Shown here in pieces: positions 41,179 through 49,995 of a DNA stretch of 64,000 nucleotides. Below the pieces are notes generated by a model. It was not told the DNA's origin. It made no database searches and was given only the letters and a program-made list of their open reading frames with translations. The translations under genes and the position numbers were made by a program. Position 1 is the stretch's first letter. The number at the start of each line of letters is the position of its first letter. The stretch is taken from the NCBI RefSeq assembly GCF_001514195.1, contig NZ_KQ948737.1, positions 576,012 through 640,011 on the forward strand, read 5' to 3'. This DNA is from Streptomyces griseorubiginosus (GTDB lineage Bacteria; Actinomycetota; Actinomycetes; Streptomycetales; Streptomycetaceae).

Positions 41179-41880
41179 ATGAACGCCCGTGTGCTCGTGG
41201 CCGAGGACGACACCAGACAGGCCGAGGTGATCCGCCGTTATCTGGAGAGCGAGGGCCACACCGCCCTGCTCGTCCGTGACGGGCGCGCCGCCCTGGACGA
41301 GGTGCGCCGCCACCGGCCCGACCTGCTGGTCCTCGATGTGATGATGCCGGTCGTCGACGGTCTCGACGTGTGCCGCATCCTGCGCCGCGAGAGCGATCTT
41401 CCGGTGCTGATGCTGACCGCCCGCAGCACCGAGGAGGACCTGCTGCTCGGCCTGGACCTCGGCGCGGACGACTACCTCACCAAGCCCTACAGTCCACGTG
41501 AGTTGATGGCCCGCATCCGTACGCTGCTACGGCGGACCCGGGCGTCCGGCACCCCGTCGGCGGACCCGGTGCTGCGGGTGGGCGCCCTCGCGGTGGACCC
41601 GGTCCGCCGGGCGGTCGAGGTGGAGGGACGGCACGTGGTCTGCACACCGGGCGAGTTCGACGTCCTCGCCACGATGGCCGCGGAACCGGAACGGGTCTTC
41701 ACCCGGCGCCAGTTGCTGGCGAGCACCCGTGGGGACGACCGGTACATCACCGAGCGCACCATCGACGTCCACGTCCTGAACCTCCGCAAGAAGATCGAGC
41801 CCGTCCCCCGCCGACCGGTCTATCTCCAGACGGTGTTCGGCGTCGGCTACCGCCTCACCGACGGCACCCGTGGCCGCTGA
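41179..41880 (+). CDS. OmpR/PhoB-family response regulator
   Basis: 233 aa. The receiver domain has ED pair (AEDD), phospho-acceptor D53 (VLDVMMP), T80 and K102 (LTKPYSP). The C-terminal winged helix contains VVCTPGEFDVLATM and TRRQLLAS ... ITERTIDVHVLNLRKKIE. It is coupled to the kinase gene by an 11-nt overlap. It probably controls the divergent lipoprotein-exporter operon across 92 bp. Confidence 0.94.
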   Translation: MNARVLVAEDDTRQAEVIRRYLESEGHTALLVRDGRAALDEVRRHRPDLLVLDVMMPVVDGLDVCRILRRESDLPVLMLTARSTEEDLLLGLDLGADDYLTKPYSPRELMARIRTLLRRTRASGTPSADPVLRVGALAVDPVRRAVEVEGRHVVCTPGEFDVLATMAAEPERVFTRRQLLASTRGDDRYITERTIDVHVLNLRKKIEPVPRRPVYLQTVFGVGYRLTDGTRGR

Positions 41881-43696
41881 GCGGCGGGCGCGTACCGGAG
41901 GGCGGGCGGCCCGGCCCGGTCGGCTGCCCTGGCACCGCAGTCTGCTGGTCCGGCTGCTGGCGGCGTCGATCACCATCGCCGTGTGCTCGGTCGCCGCCAC
42001 CGCCTGGCTCGCCGCGCGCACCACCACCAGTGCCCTCCAGCGGGAACAGGGACAGGTCCTCGCCGACGACGCACGGATCTACGACACCCTGATGGGCTAC
42101 GCGGCCGCTCACACCGACTGGTCAGCGGTGAAGCCCGCACTGGCACGGCTGGCGGAGCGGACGGGCCGGCACATCACCCTGACCACCCAGGACCGGCGGC
42201 CCGTCGCCGTGTCCGGCCCGGCTTCCCAGGACCTGCCCACCAGGGCCTCGGCGCTCGTCGACCCGCTGCGGGCCGACCCGGCGCTGCTGCCCGGCGTCCA
42301 GGCGGACGGCATCGACCCGCGCGCGGTCGGTCCGTACCGGCTGCCCGCCGCCGAACGCAAGCAACTGAGCCACCTGGCACGGACGTTGCGGACCTGTCTG
42401 CGCGGGACCGGTTTCTCCGCCGGGGTCACCGAAGGGGCGAGCGGCAGGCCGTCCCTCGTCATGACCGGCGACACCGGCATCCAGCGGAAAGTGGGCGAGG
42501 TGTGCGGCGTGTTCGCACTCGACGAACCCACCAGGACCGAGAAGCGGGCGCTCGACCGGCTCAACGCCCTGGTCGGCGGCTGCCTGAAGCGGCAGGGGCT
42601 GGATCCGGTCGTGGTCGGTCTCGGCTTCGCTCCCGCCGAGAGCGTCAGCGAGCCCGTACGACGATGCGTCGACACCGCCCGTCGTGAGCAGCTCGCGCCC
42701 TATGTCGCGCCGCCCGTGCTGCTGTTCGTCGCGAGCGCGGCGGGATCGCCCGCCGCTCCCGGCTTCGACCTCTCCTCCGCGAACACGGCGAAGGTCGCCG
42801 GCGTCGCCGCGCTGGTCCTCGTCCTCACCCTGGCGGTCACCGTCACCGTCGGCACCCGGCTGGTCAGGCCCCTGCGTGCCCTGACCGACGCGGCCCGCCA
42901 CCCGACACAGGAGCACCTGCGGGTACCGGTGACGACCCATGACGAGATCGGTCATCTGGCCGCCGCCTTCAACGACCTGTCCGAGCGCCGCGAACGGCTG
43001 GAGGAGCAGCGCAAGGCGATGGTCAGCGACGTCGCCCACGAACTGCGTACTCCGCTCACCACGATCCGCGGCTGGCTGGAGGCGGCCCAGGACGGACTGG
43101 CCGCCTCCGACGAGGCGTTCGTCGCCTCGCTCCTGGAGGAGGCCCTGCTGCTCCAGCACATCGTCGACGACCTCCAGCATCTTGCGCAGGCCGACGCGGG
43201 CCGCCTCCGGCTGCACGCGGAACCCTTGAGCCCACGGGATCTCCTCGACCAGGTGGCCGCGGCCCACCGGGGCCGGGCCGAGACCGCCGGGGTCACGCTC
43301 ACCACCCGTATCGAGAACGCCCCGACCCTGTACGCCGACCCCGCGCGCCTGCGCCAGACGGTCGGCAACCTGCTGTCCAACGCGATCCGGCACACGCCGG
43401 CCGGGGGCACCGTCACGCTCGGCTGCCGCGGCGACGGCGAGGAGATCGTGATCGAGGTCGCCGACACCGGCACCGGTATCGCGGCCGCCGACCTGCCCCG
43501 CGTCTTCGACCGTTTCTGGCGTGCCGACCGGGCCCGCGGCCGGCAGACCGGTGGCAGCGGCCTGGGCCTGGCGATCGTCCGCCAGCTCACCGAGGCGCAC
43601 GGCGGCACGGTCACGGTCACCAGCACCCCCGGCACGGAAACGGTCTTCACCCTCCGCCTGCCCGCCACACCGGACGAAGCGCTGCTGCCCCGCTAG
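41870..43696 (+). CDS. Sensor histidine kinase with Cys-rich outer domain
   Basis: 608 aa. Helix TM1 (about 27-50), an extracytoplasmic sensor (about 50-295) with C176 (CLRGTG), C212, C238 (CLKRQG) and C266, TM2 (VAGVAALVLVLTLAVTVTVG), HAMP (RLVRPLRALTDAA), H-box SDVAHELRTPL, N-box NLLSNAIRHTP, and ATP lid G boxes (DTGTGI, GGSGLGLAI). GTG 41870 lies inside the regulator gene. The sensor repeats the cysteine arrangement of the lipoprotein encoded divergently. Confidence 0.93.
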   Translation: MAAERRARTGGRAARPGRLPWHRSLLVRLLAASITIAVCSVAATAWLAARTTTSALQREQGQVLADDARIYDTLMGYAAAHTDWSAVKPALARLAERTGRHITLTTQDRRPVAVSGPASQDLPTRASALVDPLRADPALLPGVQADGIDPRAVGPYRLPAAERKQLSHLARTLRTCLRGTGFSAGVTEGASGRPSLVMTGDTGIQRKVGEVCGVFALDEPTRTEKRALDRLNALVGGCLKRQGLDPVVVGLGFAPAESVSEPVRRCVDTARREQLAPYVAPPVLLFVASAAGSPAAPGFDLSSANTAKVAGVAALVLVLTLAVTVTVGTRLVRPLRALTDAARHPTQEHLRVPVTTHDEIGHLAAAFNDLSERRERLEEQRKAMVSDVAHELRTPLTTIRGWLEAAQDGLAASDEAFVASLLEEALLLQHIVDDLQHLAQADAGRLRLHAEPLSPRDLLDQVAAAHRGRAETAGVTLTTRIENAPTLYADPARLRQTVGNLLSNAIRHTPAGGTVTLGCRGDGEEIVIEVADTGTGIAAADLPRVFDRFWRADRARGRQTGGSGLGLAIVRQLTEAHGGTVTVTSTPGTETVFTLRLPATPDEALLPR

Positions 43697-43709
43697 GACT
43701 TGAACGCCC

Positions 43710-43997
43710 TCACCCGAGACCACGATGGCCGGCCCACAGCACCCCGGCGCGGCTGGCGGCTTCGGAGACCAGGGCCGTCAGTTCGGGCTTGTCGGGCACA
43801 GGGAACGAGACGTACGCGCCACGGCCACCACCGACCGGCCTGCCGTAAGCCTTGACGGCGAGATGACCGTCCGGGAGAAGCCTGACGTTGAGCGTGGTCA
43901 GCGCGAACGCCTCACCGCGCCGAGTGTCCGTCCAGCGGAGCGCCTCCGGGATCACGACATTGATCGCCAGAGCACTTACTTCCAGATCACTGCTCAT
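43710..43997 (-). CDS. Hypothetical protein
   Basis: 95 aa with the predicted pattern of a small beta-rich protein: DLEVSALAINVVIPEALRW, then LTTLNVRLLPDG and AYVSFPVPDKPELTALV. No family recognised. It is convergent with the kinase gene 13 nt away. The ATG has no strong ribosome site, so the start could be slightly wrong. Confidence 0.55.
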   Translation of the reverse strand: MSSDLEVSALAINVVIPEALRWTDTRRGEAFALTTLNVRLLPDGHLAVKAYGRPVGGGRGAYVSFPVPDKPELTALVSEAASRAGVLWAGHRGLG

Positions 43998-44122
43998 GGC
44001 CGGATGATCTCACGCGAGCCGAGGCAGGCCGCGGCAACCGGCTTGTGCGGCAGGCAGGTTGATCGCGAGGGCCACCCGCGCCCCCTCGCCGTGCAGGCCC
44101 GCGCGGTGCCGGGTGCGATCCG

Positions 44123-45394
44123 TCAGTCGCCGCCGCGCGCGGAAAGGTCGCCGAACGGTTCCAGGACAGGCACCGCGCCGCCGCTCGGGTCCAGCCCGGT
44201 CATGAGTTCGGCGAAGGCGCGGGCCGCCGCCGGGGAGTGGAAGAGCCGGTCGAGACGGGCCAGGGCGAGGTGGCGCAGGAAGGGATCGGCGTCACCGGCG
44301 TCGTGCAGGGTCCTGGTGAGCCAGTGGGAGAACTCCTGGTCGTTCCAGACGCGGCGCAGACAGCGTGCCGAGTAGGTGTCCAGCGCGGTGTCGTCGCCGT
44401 CCCGGACGAAGTCCCGCACGGCCCGCGCGAGCAGGTCGGCGTCGTACAGGGCGAGGTTCATGCCCTTGCCGCCCATCGGCGACACGATGTGCGCCGCGTC
44501 GCCGACCAGGAAGAGACGGCCGTGGCGCATGGGGTCGTGGACGAGGCTGCGGAGCCGGAAGACCTCGCGGTCGGTGATCGGGCCGGAACCGAGGGCGGGG
44601 TCGCCGAGCCTGGTGCGCAGGGTGTCCCAGACGCGCTGCTCGGGCCAGTCGTCCGGGGTGTCGTCGGGCGGGCACTGGAGGTAGTAGCGGCTCGCGTGCG
44701 GGCCCCGGGGGAAGTGGGCGGCGAAGCCGTGGGGGCCGGTGGCCAGGAGGGGGTGTGCGGGTGGCGGTGCGTCGGCGAGGACGGTGAGCCAGCCGATGCC
44801 GTGGTCGAAGGCGTGCGCGGTGAGGACACCGTCGGGGACGGCCGTACGGCTGACTCCCCGGTCGCCGTCGCAGCCGGCGACGAAGTCGCAGGCCAGGGCG
44901 TGTGGGGTGCCGTCGGGTGTGCGGTAGCTGACGGTCGCGCGGTCGCCGGTCAGGTCGTGCAGGGAGACGTCGGCGGCCTCGAAGCGCAGGTCGCCGCCGC
45001 CCTCCAGGAAGGTCTCGGTGAGTTTCTGCACGAGGACCTGCTGGGGGCACAGCCGGGCCACCGGGCCGTCCGAGCCGTCGCGGTCGGAGACCAGGTGGCT
45101 GCAGCCGTCGACGCGGATCTCCAGGATGCCGTCGTACGGGATGCCGCCGAGGACGCGGTCGGCCAGCCCCCAGGAGTCGAACATGCGGACCGCGCGGGTC
45201 TCGACGATGCCGGCCCGCTGGCGCTGTGCCACGTGCTCGCGGGAGCGGCGCTCCAGCACGACGCAGGGGACGCCGCTGTGCTGGAGCAGGGTGGCGAGGG
45301 TCATCCCGGCCGGACCCGCGCCGATCACCACGACCGTCGTCGACACCGCCGCCGATGCGGGATCGACCTGCAACTGGCTTGCCTCTTCCGCCAC
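44123..45394 (-). CDS. FAD-dependent aromatic hydroxylase, 4-hydroxybenzoate 3-monooxygenase-like
   Basis: 423 aa class A flavin monooxygenase. Motifs: VVVIGAGPAGMTLATLLQHSG (FAD), the family-typical RQRAGIVETRAVRMF, the DG motif CDGDRGVSR and GDAAHIVSPMGGKGMNLALYD. The RxRAG(I/V)(V/L)E segment and length fit PobA (4-hydroxybenzoate to protocatechuate). No beta-ketoadipate genes lie in the window, so the substrate needs testing. It stands alone between two gaps of about 100 bp. Confidence 0.88.
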   Translation of the reverse strand: MAEEASQLQVDPASAAVSTTVVVIGAGPAGMTLATLLQHSGVPCVVLERRSREHVAQRQRAGIVETRAVRMFDSWGLADRVLGGIPYDGILEIRVDGCSHLVSDRDGSDGPVARLCPQQVLVQKLTETFLEGGGDLRFEAADVSLHDLTGDRATVSYRTPDGTPHALACDFVAGCDGDRGVSRTAVPDGVLTAHAFDHGIGWLTVLADAPPPAHPLLATGPHGFAAHFPRGPHASRYYLQCPPDDTPDDWPEQRVWDTLRTRLGDPALGSGPITDREVFRLRSLVHDPMRHGRLFLVGDAAHIVSPMGGKGMNLALYDADLLARAVRDFVRDGDDTALDTYSARCLRRVWNDQEFSHWLTRTLHDAGDADPFLRHLALARLDRLFHSPAAARAFAELMTGLDPSGGAVPVLEPFGDLSARGGD

Positions 45395-45496
45395 TTGGGC
45401 ACCTCCGGCGGCCAGCCTAGCGAGGATGCCGGCCGTCCGAGCCGTATCCGATCGACCTCTCGCCGATCGGACACGGCTCCCGGAACGACCTCGCGC

Positions 45497-47386
45497 TCAG
45501 CGGTGGCAGGTGGTGAGGCCCGGCCGCCACGGGCAGGCGAGCGCGGCGAAGCCGCCGTTCGCGACGACGTCGACGGTGAGGGTGTCGCCGCCGCGCAGGA
45601 CCCGGCGGTCCTGGACGAGGCCCTCGGCGCCGTCCCGGATCGTCTCCACCAGCCACCGGCCCGGACCGAGCGCCAGCGGCACCCGGGCCGTGCGGGCGGC
45701 TCCCGCGTAGAGGCCGCCGAGGAACCATCGGTCACCGCTGCGGCGGGCCAGCACGGCCTCCTGGCCGGGTGTGCCGGCGAGCAGCCGGGTGTCGTCCCAG
45801 GCGGCCGGGACCTGGTCGAAGTAGGCCCGGGCGAGCGGCCTTGCCTCGTACGACTCGGGGGTGCCCGCGAACATCTGGAGGCCCGACTCGTAGGCGACGG
45901 TGAGGCCGACCTCGGCCGCGTCGGAGTTGGGGCGCAGTCCGACCCGCTGGAAGGCGCCGGGGGTGAAGTCCATGGAGCCGATGACGTTGCGGGTGAAGGG
46001 CAGGGTGGTGAGGTGGGCGGCGGTGTTGGTGCGTTTCTCCTCGCCCGCGACTCCTTCCAGGGTCATGACCTGCGGCCAGGTGCGCTGGATGCCCTTGGGG
46101 ATCGTGGAGCCGTGGAAGTCGACCATGAGGTGGTGGGCGGCCGTCTCCGCGAGGATGGTGTCGTACCAGCGGAGCATGGGCTGCGCCTCGGAGTTCATGA
46201 AGTCGATCTTGACGCCCCGCACGCCCCACTGCTCCAGGGTGGGCAGCCACTGGGCGCGTTCCTCGGGGGTGTCGAGGTCGCGCTGGTGGATCCAGACGAT
46301 GATGCCGACACCTTTGGCGCGGGCGTACCGGACGAGTTCCGGCATCCAGCTGTCGGTCTGCCAGTCGGGGTCGGTGACGTCCCACTCCCCCGGCCGGTAG
46401 TACCAGCCGGCGTCGACTGCCTCGTAGGGCCAGTGGCGTTGGGCCGCATGGTCGACGTACGCCTTCTGCGCGGCGAGACTCTGTCCCGCCTCCCTGCCGC
46501 CCGCGAGCCACGTCCACAGGACGGTGCCTGGCCTGATCCAGGAGGTGTCGCGCACCTTGGAGGCGGGGGCGAGGTCGTCGGTGAAGGTGGAGCGGGTGAC
46601 GGTGGCGAGGTCGCCGGTGACCATCGCGCGCCACGGGGTGGCCAACGGGCCGGTGGCGGCGACCCGTTCGTCGGCGAGCTCGACGCGATAGGTACCGGTG
46701 CCCTGGTCGTGGGCGAGCCGGGCACCGGAGTAGTCGCCCGTGAGGTCGGACTCGACGAGCAGGGTGTACCCGCCGTCGGTCGAGAACAGGGCCTGGTCGG
46801 AGTACGCGCCGGTGGGCGCGGTCGCGGCGGTGTACTGGGCGAACTGGCCCTCGTTGTCCGCCCGGTAGGCGCCGAGCCACGCCTTCGCGTCCGCCGGGAG
46901 GGTGAAGGCGGACGCCTCCCCGAGCACGTCACCGGACCCGGTGGGCAGGACGTACCGGTAGGCGATGCCGTCCGCGGCGGCGCGGACCACGAGGTCGAGC
47001 CGGGCGCCCTGTGCGCCGACGAAGGACAGCCGGGTCTCGTTCATCCGGACCCGCCGGTCCAGGCGCTTGCCGGACCTGGTGCGGTAACGCTCCTCGACCT
47101 TACGGCTCTTGCGGTGCAGGAAGCGCAAGTCCTTGGAGAGGTCGGCCTGTTCGGTGACGAGGCCGACGGGTGACGGCTCGATGACCGTACGGCCGTCGCG
47201 GGACACGGCGAGCGTCAGCCGGCCGGTGGTGTCGTCGAGGCCGACCTCGGCGCGCGGCGCGTGTGCTCCCGCCGACAACGACCATGCCTGGTCGTGCTGT
47301 TCGGCCTGGGCGGGTGCGGCGCCCAGGAGTGCGGCCGCCAGCGAGGCACAGACTGCGGTGACCGCCGTTCTGATCGGAACTGACAT
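45497..47386 (-). CDS. Secreted GH97 glycosidase (retaining, alpha-galactosidase type)
   Basis: 629 aa. Signal peptide about 1-28 (AAALLGAAPAQAEQ), an N-terminal beta-super-sandwich, a TIM barrel from about 280 and a C-terminal strand domain. GVKIDFMNSE puts D395 where retaining GH97 enzymes have their nucleophile, rather than the Glu of the inverting SusB type. DFHGSTIPKG and TLEGVAGEE (E444) follow. It is 25 nt downstream of the GH95 gene and thus in one operon; the pair would remove galactose and fucose residues from plant or host glycans. Confidence 0.9.
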   Translation of the reverse strand: MSVPIRTAVTAVCASLAAALLGAAPAQAEQHDQAWSLSAGAHAPRAEVGLDDTTGRLTLAVSRDGRTVIEPSPVGLVTEQADLSKDLRFLHRKSRKVEERYRTRSGKRLDRRVRMNETRLSFVGAQGARLDLVVRAAADGIAYRYVLPTGSGDVLGEASAFTLPADAKAWLGAYRADNEGQFAQYTAATAPTGAYSDQALFSTDGGYTLLVESDLTGDYSGARLAHDQGTGTYRVELADERVAATGPLATPWRAMVTGDLATVTRSTFTDDLAPASKVRDTSWIRPGTVLWTWLAGGREAGQSLAAQKAYVDHAAQRHWPYEAVDAGWYYRPGEWDVTDPDWQTDSWMPELVRYARAKGVGIIVWIHQRDLDTPEERAQWLPTLEQWGVRGVKIDFMNSEAQPMLRWYDTILAETAAHHLMVDFHGSTIPKGIQRTWPQVMTLEGVAGEEKRTNTAAHLTTLPFTRNVIGSMDFTPGAFQRVGLRPNSDAAEVGLTVAYESGLQMFAGTPESYEARPLARAYFDQVPAAWDDTRLLAGTPGQEAVLARRSGDRWFLGGLYAGAARTARVPLALGPGRWLVETIRDGAEGLVQDRRVLRGGDTLTVDVVANGGFAALACPWRPGLTTCHR

Positions 47387-47411
47387 CGATGTCCTCCGAG
47401 TCGTGTGGTCC

Positions 47412-49745
47412 TTACGGCAGTCCCCAGGCCGGTCCGGGCTCGCTGACGGCGACGGGCGCGAGGGTGAGGTCGGGGCGGGTACCGGTGTGCACGAGCACCT
47501 CGCGGCCGCGGGGAAGGTCGATGGCGAGGGTGCCGCCGCCGAGGTCGTGGGTGCGGGCCGGGGTGCCGTCGTCGAGGACGGCGGTGACCCGTCCCGTGAG
47601 GCCGTGCTTGAGCTCGAGGGGTTCGCCGGCCAGGCTGCGGACGCGGATGAAACGGGTGGTTCCCGCCTTGCGGACGGCGCTGACCAGGAAGGCGCCCTCG
47701 GTGCGGAAGTTGTGCAGGGTGAGGTCCGCCCAGGCGGTCGGGACCGCCGGGAAGACCCGGATCACCCCTCCCCAGCTCTGGCAGAACATGTCGTGCAGGG
47801 ACTGCGAGGCGGACAGCGGGGTCTCGATGACCGGACCGGCCTCGGTGTAGTGGGTGTTGGCGCGGCAGGGATAGCGGGTGGTGGGGTCGAAGAACTTCCG
47901 CAGATAGGTGATCGCGGTGTCGCCGTCGCCGGTCATGGCGTACATGGAGGCGGCACCGGTGTAGCTGTAGCCGCGGTGCGCGCCGGTGAGCGCGTGCCAG
48001 TGGACGATCGACCTGGTGATGAGGTCGCGGCTCTCGGGCTGGTCCCAGTTGACGAGGTAGAGCGGGTAGACCATCAGCAGGTGGGAGTAGTGCCGGTGGG
48101 ACTGGGCGTACGGGGTGTCCGCACCGATCATGAAGCCGTTGTCGTCGACCGGGTAGGGCGTGAGCCTGGCGAGGACCTCCTGCCAGCGCGGGGCCAACTC
48201 GTCCTCGATGCCGAGGAGTTCGGCGGATTCGAGGAGGGTCCGGCAGCCCCAGCGGATCAGGGAGAGGTCGTAGTTGGTGTCCTGGGGCGGTACGACCGGG
48301 TATTCGGGCGACAGGGTGCTGGGCAGGTGCAGCTTGCCGTCGCTGCCCGGGGTGAGGAAGTGCAGGTAGTAGTTGATCGCCCGGCGCAGCACCGGGTAGA
48401 TCGTGTCGCGCAGCAGGGCGGTGTCCATGGAGTGGCGGTAGGACAGCCACACGTTGTGCAACGCCCAGGTGAGGTCGCCGACTTCGGCGCCGGTGCCGGG
48501 CCGGCCCACGCTGCGGTTGGCGAACATGTCGGAGCTGCGGCCCACGCCCGAGCTGTCGGCGCGGTAGGCGGCGGGCACGTTGGTGGTCAGTTGTTCCTGG
48601 TTCTGGCGCAGGGTGGTGGCGAGGGAGTCCAGCTCCGGGTGGTTGAAGCCGTTGATGAGCCAGTACTCCAGCTGGACGTTGAGGTTCCACCAGACCGCGG
48701 GCCAGGGCGTGGGCTCCAGCCAGGGCCCTGAGGTCGCCATGACGGGTCCGCCGGCGCGGCTGGCGGAGGCGACCTTGTACAGCTGGATCCAGTGGAAGCT
48801 CTGGAGGCGCTGGTCGGGGAACGACACGAAGCTCTTGCGGTAGAAGGCGTGCCACCAGCTGGTGTGCCGCTTCCGGAGCGCGCTGTACGACTTCGCGCGG
48901 CGGAGGTTGCGCAGGGAGTCGGCCTCGGCTGCCGTGTCGGAGGGGTGGCTGTGGCCGACACTGAGCAGCAGGTCGTCGCCGGTGCGGCGGTGGGCGGTGG
49001 CGGTCTGTCCGCCGCCGGTGAGGGGCTGGAGGACCAGCTCGGTGCCGTCGGGGGCGATGCGGGTGGTCCACGGCGGGTTGGCGGTGTAGTCGGCGGGCGG
49101 GGCCTCACTGATCTTCCGGGGGCTGACGGCCTCCTCGGGGTGGAAGGTCCAGGTGGCCCGCTCGTCGCCGCGGGCCGTGACACGGACGGCGAGGACCTCG
49201 TCATGGACGAGGGCGGCGAGGGTGAGGGTGCCGGCGGTGGTGGTGACGGTTCCGGTGAGTTCGGCGTTCCAGAGGCTGAGGCGCCAGTCGACGGCGGTGA
49301 TGGTGCCGGCCGGTTCGAGGGTGAGACGGCCGACGGGGAGTCGGCAGGTGCCCCAGCCGCTGCCGAACTCGGGGCGGTGGTCCTGGACCCGGCCGTGCTG
49401 GACGGTGAAGCGGATCTTGTTGGCGCCGGGTTCCTGGTAGACCATGCTGCCCAGTTGGCCGTCGCCGAGGAAGGGGCCCTCGTACCAGAGGGTGGGCAGC
49501 CGTCTCCACAACAGGTCCTGGTCGCGCAGGAAGCGGGCCCATGCGTCGTCGGTGCTCATGGTGTCGCGGAGTGTCCAGGGGCGCCCGGCGGCGGCCTGGG
49601 CGGGCGTCGGATCTCCGGGGTGGGCCGTGCCGGGTGACGCGGCGGCCGGCGTGCCGGGTAACGCGGTCGCGGCCGCTCCGCCCAACGCGGTGCCGAGCAC
49701 GGCCCTGCGGGCCGGGTGCGGGTGTCTCTCCGAGGGTGAGGTCAT
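47412..49745 (-). CDS. Secreted GH95-type glycosidase (alpha-L-fucosidase family)
   Basis: 777 aa. Tat-like signal RRAVLGTALGGAAATALPG. The N-terminal beta domain has LPTLWYEGPFLGDGQLGSMVY, and the (alpha/alpha)6 barrel contains WWNLNVQLEYWLINGFNHPE and SHLLMVYPL. The C-terminal jelly-roll has ALTGAHRGYSYTGAASMYA. These are typical of GH95 and near relatives; strict 1,2-alpha-L-fucosidase activity is not certain. ATG 49745 follows GGAGG. First gene of the GH95-GH97 operon, with a dyad operator upstream. Confidence 0.87.
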   Translation of the reverse strand: MTSPSERHPHPARRAVLGTALGGAAATALPGTPAAASPGTAHPGDPTPAQAAAGRPWTLRDTMSTDDAWARFLRDQDLLWRRLPTLWYEGPFLGDGQLGSMVYQEPGANKIRFTVQHGRVQDHRPEFGSGWGTCRLPVGRLTLEPAGTITAVDWRLSLWNAELTGTVTTTAGTLTLAALVHDEVLAVRVTARGDERATWTFHPEEAVSPRKISEAPPADYTANPPWTTRIAPDGTELVLQPLTGGGQTATAHRRTGDDLLLSVGHSHPSDTAAEADSLRNLRRAKSYSALRKRHTSWWHAFYRKSFVSFPDQRLQSFHWIQLYKVASASRAGGPVMATSGPWLEPTPWPAVWWNLNVQLEYWLINGFNHPELDSLATTLRQNQEQLTTNVPAAYRADSSGVGRSSDMFANRSVGRPGTGAEVGDLTWALHNVWLSYRHSMDTALLRDTIYPVLRRAINYYLHFLTPGSDGKLHLPSTLSPEYPVVPPQDTNYDLSLIRWGCRTLLESAELLGIEDELAPRWQEVLARLTPYPVDDNGFMIGADTPYAQSHRHYSHLLMVYPLYLVNWDQPESRDLITRSIVHWHALTGAHRGYSYTGAASMYAMTGDGDTAITYLRKFFDPTTRYPCRANTHYTEAGPVIETPLSASQSLHDMFCQSWGGVIRVFPAVPTAWADLTLHNFRTEGAFLVSAVRKAGTTRFIRVRSLAGEPLELKHGLTGRVTAVLDDGTPARTHDLGGGTLAIDLPRGREVLVHTGTRPDLTLAPVAVSEPGPAWGLP

Positions 49746-49995
49746 CGTCGTCCTCCATACCTGACGGATCGTCGATACATCGGGTGTATCGAGGAACCTA
49801 GGAGGGACCTATGCACCTGTCAATGACTTCAACACCATGGGGATCGCAGGGCAGTTGCGCCACGGGTCGGCAATCGGGCCCCGACCTGGACATCAGTAGG
49901 CCCAGACCAATCCCACTCCACTCCTCCGATGTATCTCCGGGGCGGCGAGAACTCGACCATCCAGCGCCGCCCCTGCCCCGCGGTCCGCGTGCGGC
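49746..49995. other. Upstream region of the GH95-GH97 operon
   Basis: 250 bp between the GH95 start and the end of the GAPDH gene. Contains the dyad at 49772-49792, a GATGTATC half-site at 49928-49935, the GGAGG ribosome site near 49754 and no coding ORF. Confidence 0.5.
49772..49792. promoter_or_regulatory. Dyad operator upstream of GH95-GH97
   Basis: TCGATACA and TGTATCGA flank TCGGG, 27 bp before the GH95 start codon on the minus strand. A further CCGATGTATC half-site lies at 49926-49935. The spacing suits a dimeric repressor (LacI, GntR or similar) that senses a sugar. Confidence 0.6.

Noticed and set aside
44237..47173. 978-codon plus-strand open frame
   Set aside because: Runs antisense across two well-supported genes (flavin hydroxylase and GH97) and has no protein-like features.
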